Assembly (NCBI GenBank): GCA_963782185.1
Contig: CAWAJB010000034.1
Location: 1 to 64,000, forward strand
Length of the DNA: 64,000 bases
Direction: 5' to 3'
Source of the DNA: RYN-230 sp963782185
Lineage (GTDB): Bacteria > Actinomycetota > Actinomycetes > Streptosporangiales > Streptosporangiaceae
Below the pieces are notes generated by a model, which was given only the letters and a program-made list of their open reading frames with translations, was not told the DNA's origin and ran no database searches. A program made the translations under genes and the position numbers. This document shows, piece after piece, positions 42,462 through 50,010 of the stretch; positions within the stretch are counted from its first letter, which is position 1; every line of letters begins with the position of its first letter.

Positions 42462-42701
42462 CCGGGCCGCCCACAGCAGGTCCATCGCCGCCTCCCGGTA
42501 GACCCGCACCGCGGCCTCCAGCCAGCGCAGCGGGCCGGCGCCGTAGGCGGGCACCCGCCAGACGCGGTGCACCTGGCGGGTGAAACGGGCCAGGCACAGC
42601 GGGTCGGGTGAGAGCAGGTTGACCCGGTGGCCGGCGTCGGCCAGCTGCGCCGCGGTCTGCCGGGCGGTGAGCCCGGATCCGTCGCTGAGCAGAACGCGCA
42701 C
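42429..42701 (-). pseudogene. N-terminal fragment of an ATP-grasp protein
   Basis: The minus strand codes MRVLLSDGSGLTARQTAAQL and LADAGHRVNLLSPDPLCLAR, then FTRQVHRVWRVPAYGAGPLRWL. This is the usual N-terminal domain of actinobacterial ATP-grasp proteins related to carbamoyl-phosphate synthase (about 380-420 residues). The frame ends after 90 residues at 42429 inside the 3' end of the MerR gene. No ATP-grasp core is present, so it is 3'-truncated. Confidence 0.55.
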
Positions 42702-42877
42702 CAGGAAACCTTACTGCCGCACGGTTCTCCCCAGTTTCCGGAATCTGGCGGTTCGGGCCCGCCGGTTCCCGGCCATGGGCGGGCACCGGTACGGTGCTCG
42801 CGTGGCAACCCCCCCGGCACTGAGCGACCGGGCGGCCAGCAGGCCGGCCAGCCAGCCAGGCCTGCTGAAGCGGCCCG

Positions 42878-43573
42878 GTGGACACGACGCTCACCCAGCG
42901 GCTGGTCTTCTCGTGTGCCCTGATCGCGGCCGCCGTGGCCGCGGCGGCCTGGCTGGCGGTGACCTTCACCGGCCCGGCCCCCCAGCGCCGCCTTCCGGCC
43001 CCGGCGCTCGACCAGCGCCAGGCCCGGTCCATGCTGCCCGTCATCGACACCTACCTGGACCGGGACGCGGGCCGGCTTGACCTGGGCGGGTACCTGAGCC
43101 CGCGGCTCAAGCCCAGGGAGTTCTGCGACGCCACCATCGTCGAGATCCGGCCCGGTGAGACGCTGTCGGCCGCCGGCGGCCCGTCGTTCACGCTGTCCTG
43201 GCGGGTCGGCATCGTGATGAACTGCGGCGAGTTCGCCCGCCGCGGCCACACCCTGCTGGCGGGCTCGGCCGGCTACCCCAGCCTGGGCGAGGTCATCACG
43301 CTGGCCGGGCATGATGCCCCCTACCAGGCGCGGTCCCTGGACGTCGGCCCGGTCTCCTGGGATCCGTCCTGGGTCCATGCGCACTTCTCCCCCGGTGCCG
43401 CCGCCCTGATCTTGAGCGAGAAAGTCACCGCGCCCGACCCGGTGCGCCAGGCCCGCCGGGCCTTCGGCCTGCCCCCCCCGCGACCCGCCCCGTCAAGGCT
43501 GACACCGTCGGCGCCCCGGCTGCACCCCCGTGATCACGGTCAATATGGGGCGCTATGTGTCGCCAGGAATTGA
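42878..43573 (+). CDS. membrane-anchored hypothetical protein
   Basis: A 231-residue protein with one N-terminal hydrophobic segment (about residues 8-32, LVFSCALIAAAVAAAAWLAV) and an exported domain containing PVIDTYLDRDAGRLDLGGYL and FTLSWRVGIVMNCGEFARRG. No family recognised. GTG 42878 has only a weak ribosome site. A TACGGT box and a GTG at 42802 begin another frame (MATPPALSDRAASRPASQ) that meets this one near 42876, so the true start may be upstream with a frameshift. The last 15 codons lie in a dispersed palindromic element, so the C-terminus has probably been changed by its insertion. Confidence 0.5.
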   Translation: MDTTLTQRLVFSCALIAAAVAAAAWLAVTFTGPAPQRRLPAPALDQRQARSMLPVIDTYLDRDAGRLDLGGYLSPRLKPREFCDATIVEIRPGETLSAAGGPSFTLSWRVGIVMNCGEFARRGHTLLAGSAGYPSLGEVITLAGHDAPYQARSLDVGPVSWDPSWVHAHFSPGAAALILSEKVTAPDPVRQARRAFGLPPPRPAPSRLTPSAPRLHPRDHGQYGALCVARN

Positions 43574-43585
43574 CCGTGATCACGG
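43528..43585. repeat. dispersed palindromic element, copy 2
   Basis: Perfect 17-bp inverted arms CCGTGATCACGGTCAAT (43528-43544) and its complement (43569-43585) flank a 24-base centre containing GGGGCGCTATGTGTCGCC. The arm itself starts with the 12-bp palindrome CCGTGATCACGG. The centre and arms match the element at 33064-33120. The stop codon of the preceding gene (43571-43573) lies in the second arm. Confidence 0.75.
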
Positions 43586-43647
43586 AACGGGATCGCTATC
43601 CGCTGCGGGATCGTGGGGTGTGAGCCCTGTGACGCCCGCCCCTCCCG

Positions 43648-44226
43648 TTACGGGGAGGGGCGGAGATGAGAGCGCTGCCCGTCATGGTCGAAGATGCACA
43701 GGACCTCCGCGGGGCCGCCCCGGGCGCCGAACGCGTGCGGGATCATCGTGGAGAACTCCGCGGCCTGGCCGGCCTCGACCACGATGGTCCGCTCCCCCAG
43801 CATCAGCACGATCGTCCCGGACAGGACCGTGAACCAGTCCTTGCCGGGATGGACACGCAGCTCCTGCGTCCCGCACCCAGGCTCCGGCCTGGTGACCCGC
43901 ATCTTGGCCACGGTGACGCCGTGGGGCCCGGGCTCCCGGCTCAGCATCCAGGTAGTCATCCCCCGCACCACATCGCGCTGCGGCCTGATCACCACGTCCC
44001 CGTCATCGGGCGACTCCACCAGCTGATCCAGCGTGGTGCCCAGCGCCCGGGCGATGGGGACCAGCTGGTCGAGGGCGATCCGCCGATGGCCCGTCTCGAT
44101 CCGGCTCAGGGTGGACGGGCTGAGGTAACAGCGGGCCGCCAGGTCATCCAGGGACCAGCCGCGTGCGGCGCGCAGGCCCCGGATCCGCTGGCGGACCAGG
44201 CCGTCCAGTTCGGCATCTTGCGTCAT
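43648..44226 (-). CDS. XRE-type regulator with cupin domain
   Basis: A 192-residue regulator. The N-terminal HTH (about residues 10-65) reads RQRIRGLRAARGWSLDDLAA and LSPSTLSRIETGHRRIALDQL. The C-terminal cupin (about 115-185) contains VHPGKDWFTVLSGTIVLMLGER and MIPHAFGARGG. Such regulators sense small ligands and often repress a divergent metabolic gene. ATG 44226 lies 7 bases after TAACAT, so it is likely leaderless; TTG 44232 is an alternative. A perfect dyad covers the start region. The divergent gene is a methyltransferase at 44274. Confidence 0.85.
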   Translation of the reverse strand: MTQDAELDGLVRQRIRGLRAARGWSLDDLAARCYLSPSTLSRIETGHRRIALDQLVPIARALGTTLDQLVESPDDGDVVIRPQRDVVRGMTTWMLSREPGPHGVTVAKMRVTRPEPGCGTQELRVHPGKDWFTVLSGTIVLMLGERTIVVEAGQAAEFSTMIPHAFGARGGPAEVLCIFDHDGQRSHLRPSP

Positions 44227-44236
44227 AAGCAAGATG
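44214..44236. promoter_or_regulatory. dyad over the XRE-cupin start
   Basis: CATCTTGC-N7-GCAAGATG (44214-44236) is a perfect 8-bp inverted repeat that overlaps the regulator's start codon and -10 region and lies about 40 bases from the divergent methyltransferase start. It is a good candidate for the autoregulatory operator. Confidence 0.6.
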
Positions 44237-44273
44237 TTATGTCATCTACGCAAGGAACGCGTACGGTGGGCTC

Positions 44274-45158
44274 ATGACCACTCACCACCATGATCACCAT
44301 GATCGCGGCGCCGGGAACGGCGAGGCGGACATGGCCGAACTCCTGGACCTCGAGGCCGAGGTGCTGCACGCCTACCTGTCCGACGTGATCGACTGGGCCG
44401 GCGGTCTGGCAGCCGGCCAGCCCCGCCGGATCGCCGACCTGGGGGCCGGGACTGGGACCGGCACCTTCGCCCTGCTCCGGCACTTCCGGGCGGCAGACGC
44501 CGTTGCCGTGGACGTGTCCGCGCCGATGCTGGACCGCCTCCAGGCCAAGGCCCGCGAACTGGGCATGGCCGACCGGATCCGGACCGTGCAGGCGGACCTG
44601 GACGCGGAATGGCCGGACCTCGGACCGGCGGACCTGGTCTGGGCGTCCAACTCGCTGCACCATCTGGCCGATCCCGATCGGGTCCTGGCCCAGGTCCTCA
44701 CCGCGCTCCAGCCCGGCGGCCTGCTGGCCGTGGTCGAGATGGACGCCTTCCCCCGCTTCCTGCCCGACGACCCCGGCCTCGGCCGCCCCGGGCTGGAGGA
44801 CCGCTGCGAGGCCGCCCGCGCCGCGCAACACGCCAGCGAAATGCCGCATCTGGGCGCCGACTGGGGGCCTCACCTGACCGGGGCGGGCTTCACGATCGAG
44901 GCTCGGCGGACGTTCGCGATCGACCTGGCGCCCCCGCTGCCCGCCGCGGCCCGGCGCTTCGCCCAGGCGTGGCTGCGGCGGTTGCGCTCCGGCCTGGAGA
45001 GCGTGCTCAGCGCCGAGGACCTGGCCACGCTCGACACGCTGACGAACGGCGACGAGCCTGCCAGCGTCCTGCGGCGCGCCGACCTCAGCGTCTGCACCAC
45101 GCGGACCGTCTGGGCCGCCCGGCGCCCTGAGCCAGGGCCCAGGCGGTCAGTTTCCTAA
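44274..45158 (+). CDS. class I SAM-dependent methyltransferase
   Basis: A 294-residue enzyme. A His-rich N-terminus (TTHHHDHHD) precedes the Rossmann core with RIADLGAGTGTGTFALLRHF (motif I, about residue 45), AVAVDVSAPMLDRLQAKA (motif II) and ADLVWASNSLHHLADPDRVL. The UbiE/methyltransferase_11 type pattern is clear; the substrate is not. ATG 44274 follows AAGGAACG. It is divergent from the XRE-cupin regulator and may be its target. The 3' end overlaps the response regulator gene end by 12 bases (convergent). Confidence 0.85.
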   Translation: MTTHHHDHHDRGAGNGEADMAELLDLEAEVLHAYLSDVIDWAGGLAAGQPRRIADLGAGTGTGTFALLRHFRAADAVAVDVSAPMLDRLQAKARELGMADRIRTVQADLDAEWPDLGPADLVWASNSLHHLADPDRVLAQVLTALQPGGLLAVVEMDAFPRFLPDDPGLGRPGLEDRCEAARAAQHASEMPHLGADWGPHLTGAGFTIEARRTFAIDLAPPLPAAARRFAQAWLRRLRSGLESVLSAEDLATLDTLTNGDEPASVLRRADLSVCTTRTVWAARRPEPGPRRSVS

Positions 45159-45770
45159 GAGCCAGCCGTTCGCGCTGGCCAGCCGGACAGCCTCGGCGCG
45201 GGTGCGGGCGCCGGTCTTGCCGATCGCAGCCGACAGGTGGTTGCGCACCGTCCCCTCGGACAGGTGCAGCGCCGCGGCGATGTCCGCCACGGTGCCGCCG
45301 TCCCGGGCGGTGCGCAGCACGTCGGTCTCCCTCGGGGTGAGCGGGCTGTCACCGGCGGCGAGCGTCTCCGCGGCCAGGCTGGGGTCGACCACCCGCAGCC
45401 CGGAGGCGACCCGGCGGACCGCGTCGGCCAGCTGCCGGGCCGGGGTGTCCTTGACCACGAAGCCGCTGGCGCCGGCGGCCATCGCGCGGCGCAGGTAGCC
45501 GGGCCGGCCGAACGTGGTCACGACCAGCACCCGGCACGACGGCAGCGCCCTGCGCAGCTCCTCGGTGGCGCTGATGCCGTCCAGGCCGGGCATCTCGACG
45601 TCCAGCAGGGCCACGTCCGGGCGGACGCGGCGGGCCTCGGGGACCACCTCATCGCCGCGGCCGACCTCGGCCACCACCTCCAGGTCGGGCTCCAGGGCGA
45701 GCAGCGCCGCCAGCGCCCCCCGGACGAGGGCCTGGTCGTCGGCGATAAGGAGGCGGATAGACGTGCTCAC
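45147..45770 (-). CDS. NarL/FixJ-family response regulator
   Basis: A 207-residue regulator. The receiver domain has the acidic pair in LLIADDQALVRG, the phosphoacceptor Asp in DVALLDVEMPGLDG and the conserved Lys in FVVKDTPARQL. The C-terminal LuxR-type HTH is LTPRETDVLRTARDGGTVADIAAAL and LSEGTVRNHLSAAIGKTGA. GTG 45770 is 7 bases after the kinase stop, so the pair is one operon, a DesK/DesR-like system. The signal is unknown. Confidence 0.9.
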   Translation of the reverse strand: MSTSIRLLIADDQALVRGALAALLALEPDLEVVAEVGRGDEVVPEARRVRPDVALLDVEMPGLDGISATEELRRALPSCRVLVVTTFGRPGYLRRAMAAGASGFVVKDTPARQLADAVRRVASGLRVVDPSLAAETLAAGDSPLTPRETDVLRTARDGGTVADIAAALHLSEGTVRNHLSAAIGKTGARTRAEAVRLASANGWLLGN

Positions 45771-45777
45771 GTCGCGA

Positions 45778-47334
45778 TCATGGCACGTGGACACGCAGGG
45801 CGAAGCCGCCTGCAGGAGAGCGGCCCACGCTGACCGTGGCCCCGGCGAAGGCAGCCCGTTCCCGCAGCCCGGCCAGGCCGTGCCCGCTGGCCGGCCCGCA
45901 CTCGCTGGCCAGGGCGTCCCGGTGGCCCGCTGGCCAGCCGTCGCAGGCGCCTGCCCGGGCCACCGTGCCATCGGCCGGCGGAGGCGGCCCGCAGCCGTCG
46001 TCGCCGATCTCGATCTGGCTGGCGGTGACCCTGACCTGGCAGCGCGTGGCGCCGCTGTGCCGCACCACGTTGGTGACGCCTTCGCGCACCGCCCAGCCGA
46101 ACAGCTCCTGCCGCGGCCGGGGGATGCTGGAGATGCCCTGGTCGGGCAGCTCCGCCTCGATGCCCGCGGCGGCCAGCGCGGTCCGGGCACTGGCCAGCTC
46201 CGCGGCCAGGGTCACCTCGCGGTAGCCGGCCGCGGCCGCCCGGACGTCCGCCAGTGCCTGCCGGGCGATCCGCTCCACGTCGGCGATCTCGGTCTCGGCA
46301 CGTTGCGGATCCAGGCTCGTGAGCCGCCCGGCCAGTTCCGCCTTGACCGCCACCACCGTCAGCGAGTGGCCGAGGATGTCATGCATGTCGCGGGCGAATT
46401 GATTGCGCTGCTCGGCCAGGGCGAGCCGGGTGATCTCGTTCCGGGCCTCGACCAGCTGGGCGTTGCGCTGGATCACGTGGCTCACGCCCCACGCGGCCAG
46501 GGCGGAAACGAAGATCTGGAAGGCCATGGTCCCGTCAACCGGCCAGCCGTGCGCCCAGGGGACGACCAGCGAGACCGCGACGAACACGCTCACCGCGGCC
46601 CAGCCCGCGCGGGTTGGCAGCAGGAATACCGCCATCACGCTCACGTAGATCAGCAGGCTGCCGGCGGACGGGCCGAGCGCCGCATACGCCAGCCCTACCA
46701 GCACGCTCTCGGCGGCCAGCGCGGCCACGCCGATCCTGCGGGACATCCGCCGGTTCCGGAAGTCCCGCAGGAAACGGGCGGCGGCGAACGTCAGGATGAA
46801 CAACAGCGCGAACGCGATCAGGTCGGCCAGTCCCAGATACCGGCGGGCCAGGTCCGGGTCTGACCAGAGCTTCCCGATCGGCTGGGCCAGGTAGACCAGC
46901 CAGATGGCCGCGAACAGCCAGCCCACCCGGCTCCACCGGCTGCGCGGGACCATGAGCTCCGCCGGGACGGGCGGCCGCCCGCCATCGGGGGCAGGTCCAT
47001 CCGGGCCCGGGGCGGCCCCGGCAGCGCTGGCCCCGGTGCCACCGGTCCCGGCAGCACTGGACGGGCCGGGGGTGACGGGCCCTGGCCGGTCGCTCTGCTG
47101 GGCTGGTGCCCCGGTCATGAGGCCGGCCCGCCGGGCCCGGGCCCCGCGGTGGCACTCGGTCTGGTCATCCGGGCGGGCCGGAACGGGGGGAACCGCATAC
47201 CCCGAGTCTGCTTCATGATCGGGCCAGGGGCCACTCGCCCGTTCCAGCACCGGGGCCAGCGCCGGGTTGAGCGCCGCCGGGCTCGGCGCCGCCGGGTTCA
47301 CCAGCGGGCCGGGATCGCGCCATGCGTCCGCCAT
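45778..47334 (-). CDS. DesK/NarL-type sensor histidine kinase
   Basis: Up to 518 residues. After a disordered Pro/Gly/Ala-rich N-terminus of about 125 residues, five or six membrane helices follow (about 135-270; WLFAAIWLVYLAQPIG, LIAFALLFILTFAA, LLIYVSVMAVFLLP). The HisKA_3 motif ARDMHDILGHSLTVVAVK holds the phospho-His. The ATPase part has REGVTNVVRHSGA (N box), IEIGDDGCGP and GHGLAGLRERAAF. The start is uncertain: ATG 47334 gives the full frame and ATG 47121 a shorter N-terminus; neither has a good ribosome site. The signal is probably membrane- or envelope-related, as for this family. Confidence 0.87.
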   Translation of the reverse strand: MADAWRDPGPLVNPAAPSPAALNPALAPVLERASGPWPDHEADSGYAVPPVPARPDDQTECHRGARARRAGLMTGAPAQQSDRPGPVTPGPSSAAGTGGTGASAAGAAPGPDGPAPDGGRPPVPAELMVPRSRWSRVGWLFAAIWLVYLAQPIGKLWSDPDLARRYLGLADLIAFALLFILTFAAARFLRDFRNRRMSRRIGVAALAAESVLVGLAYAALGPSAGSLLIYVSVMAVFLLPTRAGWAAVSVFVAVSLVVPWAHGWPVDGTMAFQIFVSALAAWGVSHVIQRNAQLVEARNEITRLALAEQRNQFARDMHDILGHSLTVVAVKAELAGRLTSLDPQRAETEIADVERIARQALADVRAAAAGYREVTLAAELASARTALAAAGIEAELPDQGISSIPRPRQELFGWAVREGVTNVVRHSGATRCQVRVTASQIEIGDDGCGPPPPADGTVARAGACDGWPAGHRDALASECGPASGHGLAGLRERAAFAGATVSVGRSPAGGFALRVHVP

Positions 47335-47387
47335 GGCCCGATCATGCCGCGCGGGTGGCGGGATACCGGCTGCCGCGCGTCATGCCC

Positions 47388-47411
47388 GGGCCATGACATC
47401 TGTCATGGCCC
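47388..47411. promoter_or_regulatory. 24-bp perfect dyad between rhodanese and kinase genes
   Basis: GGGCCATGACA (47388-47398) and its complement (47401-47411) are separated by two bases. It lies upstream of the kinase start and downstream of the rhodanese stop on the same strand, so it could be a terminator or an operator. The near-zero loop favours a protein site. Confidence 0.5.
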
Positions 47412-47427
47412 GTGCCCGGCGGCCTGG

Positions 47428-47829
47428 TCAGGGCCCGACCGGCAGCCCCGCCCGGGCCCACGCCTGGAACCCGCCCGCCAGGTTGGTCGCCGCCGCGGAC
47501 AGGCCGAGGTCCTGCAGCGACGCAGCGGCCAGGCTGGAGGTGTAGCCGGCCGAGCACATCACGATGACGCGCAGGTCATACGACCCTGCCTCAGGCAGCC
47601 GGGCCTCCGACGCCGGGTCGAGCCGCCACTCCAGGACGTTGCGCTCGATCACGAGGGCACCCGGTACCTCTCCTTCGGCGCCGCGCTGGGCCTGCGGGCG
47701 GATGTCCACCAGCAACGCCCCGTCCTGCATGGCCGCCCAGGCCTGAGCCGGCTCGAGCCGGGCCAGGCGGCTCCGGGCCTGCTCAAGCAGCTCGCTGACC
47801 GGCCGGGCCCCCGGCGGTGCGGTGCGCAT
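47428..47829 (-). CDS. rhodanese-like sulfurtransferase
   Basis: A 133-residue single-domain rhodanese. LVDIRPQAQRGAEGEVPGAL (CH2A-like) precedes the active-site loop VIVMCSAGYTSSLAAASLQD with the catalytic Cys, and the C-terminal NLAGGFQAWARAGLPVGP is canonical. It transfers sulfane sulfur between thiols, cyanide or sulfite. The ATG overlaps the cysteine dioxygenase stop (TGATG), so both are made together. Cys dioxygenase yields cysteine sulfinate and then sulfite, a natural acceptor for rhodanese sulfur. Confidence 0.87.
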   Translation of the reverse strand: MRTAPPGARPVSELLEQARSRLARLEPAQAWAAMQDGALLVDIRPQAQRGAEGEVPGALVIERNVLEWRLDPASEARLPEAGSYDLRVIVMCSAGYTSSLAAASLQDLGLSAAATNLAGGFQAWARAGLPVGP

Positions 47830-48311
47830 CACCAGCGCTCCCCTGCGGTCTCCACGGCGGACAGCACCAGGCCGCGCCCGGCCAGTTCGTAGCGGCGCAT
47901 CCCGGTCAGCGGCGGCGAGTACGCGTGAATGCTCACCGCGGGAGCGGCGGTCTCGTTCACGACCTCATGCACGTGACGCGGCCCGAACGACCGCACGCGG
48001 CCTGCCGGGAAGGCCGCCGCGACCGGCGCCGGGCGGCCCGCTGCGGGCCTCCATTCCCGCAGTTCGCCCTGGACCACGGTGAAGGCGCCAGACGAGCCGC
48101 AGTGATCATGGAATCCGGTGCGCTGCCCCGGCAGCCAGCTGAGCAGCCATACCTCGTGGTTCTCGCCGCACTCCAGCCGCTGGTACCAGCGCTCAGCGTC
48201 GGTGTAACGGACCAGGCTGGCCCACTCCCCCGCCGAGGCGGCCAGGCGCACGAGGTCAGCGAGCCGCGCACGGTCCAGCCGCGCGCGGACCCCGGTGTTC
48301 GCGAGAAGCAC
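47829..48311 (-). CDS. cysteine dioxygenase
   Basis: A 160-residue cupin that oxidises cysteine to cysteine sulfinate with O2 and non-haem iron. The three iron ligands are seen in FHDHCGSSGAFTVVQGEL (two His) and HVHEVVNE (third His). The Gly before the usual partner position suggests the bacterial form without the Cys-Tyr crosslink being certain. GTG 48311 is the start; TAACTA 5 bases upstream suggests a leaderless mRNA. A dyad covers the promoter. It is coupled to rhodanese. Confidence 0.85.
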   Translation of the reverse strand: MLLANTGVRARLDRARLADLVRLAASAGEWASLVRYTDAERWYQRLECGENHEVWLLSWLPGQRTGFHDHCGSSGAFTVVQGELREWRPAAGRPAPVAAAFPAGRVRSFGPRHVHEVVNETAAPAVSIHAYSPPLTGMRRYELAGRGLVLSAVETAGERW

Positions 48312-48319
48312 CCTAGTTA

Positions 48320-48338
48320 TCCGATCGTTACGATAGGA
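48320..48338. promoter_or_regulatory. dyad at the cysteine dioxygenase promoter
   Basis: TCCGATCG-N3-CGATAGGA (48320-48338) is an inverted repeat with one mismatch per arm, just upstream of the gene's TAACTA box. It is a probable repressor or activator site for the sulfur pair. Confidence 0.45.
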
Positions 48339-48399
48339 ATATGGTGGGCTCTGAGGTTAGCACGACCTGTCCGCCGAGTCTCTAGGGACACGCCACGGG

Positions 48400-48525
48400 A
48401 TGCTGGCCGGGCTGGCCGCCACCGGCGGCGTGATCACCGCGGCCGGGCTGGCGCTGGCGGGTGCCCGCAGGCCTGCAGCGGGGCTCCCCGCGGGCGGGGC
48501 CGGTCCTACTGGCACGTACAGTTAG
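48400..48525 (+). pseudogene. short remnant of an MMPL/RND-type transporter
   Basis: The 41-codon frame reads MLAGLAATGGVITAAGLALAG, then loses similarity. The GLAATGGVITxAGxxLAG segment is the conserved late transmembrane motif of MMPL-family exporters (700-1000 residues). Nothing else of such a gene is present. It ends 5 bases before the isochorismate synthase start. Confidence 0.45.
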
Positions 48526-48530
48526 CTGCC

Positions 48531-49838
48531 GTGGGATCAGGTTCAGGCCGTGCAGGCTCTCCGGAGCCGGATGGGCTCGTAGTCCGCACCGTCCCGGTCG
48601 CCGATCCCGGTGACCTGGTGGGCCAGCTCCCCGGACCCAGGCCGCTGGCCTGGATCCGCCGCGGTGAGGGCCTCGTGGGCTGGGGTGAAGTGGCCCGGGT
48701 CACGGTGCCGGCCGGCCAGGACCGCTTCACCGCCGCCGACAAGTGGCTGCGGGCCCTGCTGGACGGCGCGCAGGTCGAGGACCGGGTGGGCGCGCCCGGC
48801 TGCGGGCCGGTGGCCTTCGGCAGCTTCACCTTCGATCCCACCTCCGAAGGGTCCACCCTCATCCTGCCCCAGGTGATGCTAGGCCGGCGCGCCGGCCAGG
48901 CGTGGCTCACCTCGATCACCGGCCAGCCACCCGCCCCGCCCGCGACCCCCGGACCGCCAGGTGAGCTGCAGCTGGCCCGGCTCCCCGTGACGCCGCCGGC
49001 CACCCCTGGGCTGATCCGCTGGCACGACGGCAGCCTGACCGCGCCGCAATGGGAGCGGGCGGTCGCGACGGCGGTGGAGCGCATCAGGGCGGGCCGGCTG
49101 CAGAAGGCCGTGCTGGCCCGTGATCTGTACGCGTCGGCCTCGGGCCTGATCGATGAGCGGCTACTGCTGGAGCGGCTGGCCGCCCGCTACCCGGACTGTT
49201 ACACGTTCGCCTGCGGCGGGCTGGTCGGGGCCACCCCGGAGCTGCTGATCAAGCGGCAAGGCGGGCAGATCAGCTCGCTCGTCCTGGCCGGCACGGCACC
49301 CCGGGACGACGACCCGGACCGGGACGCGGCGCTCGGCGCCGCGCTGCTCGCCTCGGCTAAGGACACCGAGGAGCACGGGTACGCGGCCGCCGGGGTGCGG
49401 GAGTCCCTGGCCCCGCTGTGCGACCAGCTGGCCGTGGCCCCGCGGCCGGAACTGCTCCGCCTGGCCAACGTGCAGCACCTCGCCACCGCGATCAGCGGCC
49501 GGCTGGCGGTACGGGCCGACGGCACGATCCCGTCGGTGCTCGCGCTCGCCGACGCGCTGCATCCCACCGCGGCGGTGTGCGGCACCCCGGCCGAGACCGC
49601 GATGGAGCTGATCCGGGAACTCGAGGGCATGGACCGGGGCCGTTACGCCGGGCCGGTCGGCTGGGTGGACAGCGCGGGAAACGGCGAATGGTGCATCGCG
49701 CTGCGCTGCGCTGAGGTGGACGGGACCCGGGCCCGGCTGTTCGCGGGCGGGGGCATCGTGGCCGACTCCGACCCCGCCGCCGAGCTCGCCGAGGCCCAGG
49801 CCAAGTTCCGCCCCATGCAGTCCGCCCTCGAAGGCTGA
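48531..49838 (+). CDS. menF: isochorismate synthase
   Basis: A 435-residue chorismate-utilising enzyme that converts chorismate to isochorismate for menaquinone (or a siderophore). The C-terminal chorismate-binding domain shows QKAVLARDLYASA, FACGGLVGATPELLIKRQG, VLAGTAPRDDDPDRD, LHPTAAVCGTPAETAMELI and GPVGWVDSAGNGEWCIALR. GTG 48531 lies 8 bases after TACAGT and has no ribosome site, so it is likely leaderless. A longer frame upstream overlaps other genes and is rejected. The menD, menC and menE genes 7-12 kb away support the menaquinone role. Confidence 0.87.
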   Translation: MGSGSGRAGSPEPDGLVVRTVPVADPGDLVGQLPGPRPLAWIRRGEGLVGWGEVARVTVPAGQDRFTAADKWLRALLDGAQVEDRVGAPGCGPVAFGSFTFDPTSEGSTLILPQVMLGRRAGQAWLTSITGQPPAPPATPGPPGELQLARLPVTPPATPGLIRWHDGSLTAPQWERAVATAVERIRAGRLQKAVLARDLYASASGLIDERLLLERLAARYPDCYTFACGGLVGATPELLIKRQGGQISSLVLAGTAPRDDDPDRDAALGAALLASAKDTEEHGYAAAGVRESLAPLCDQLAVAPRPELLRLANVQHLATAISGRLAVRADGTIPSVLALADALHPTAAVCGTPAETAMELIRELEGMDRGRYAGPVGWVDSAGNGEWCIALRCAEVDGTRARLFAGGGIVADSDPAAELAEAQAKFRPMQSALEG

Positions 49839-49896
49839 GGCCCCGACGGGGTAAGGGCCGGCAGACGCCGGTGGTAAGCGACCTCGCCCGGCTGTA

Positions 49897-49943
49897 CGCC
49901 CGCCGCGCGTCCCGCCTTAGTGGCGGGACGCGGGCGGCGGGCG
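49897..49943. terminator. strong stem-loop between menF and the peptide transporter operon
   Basis: A 20-base arm (49897-49916) pairs with 49922-49943 across a 5-base loop, with two extra G in the second arm. It lies between convergent genes and probably ends both. A smaller ACCGCC-CGTA-GGCGGT hairpin (about 49981-49996) lies next to the transporter stop. Confidence 0.75.
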
Positions 49944-50010
49944 TGGAGACGGGCCCCGGCGAAGCCGGGCGCACAGCCCGTACCGCCCGTAGGCGGTTTG
50001 GGCCAGAAAT

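Noticed and set aside
47817..48530. Long upstream extension of the menF frame
   Set aside because: It would overlap the cysteine dioxygenase gene on the other strand; the GTG at 48531 has a well placed -10 box and the family N-terminus.
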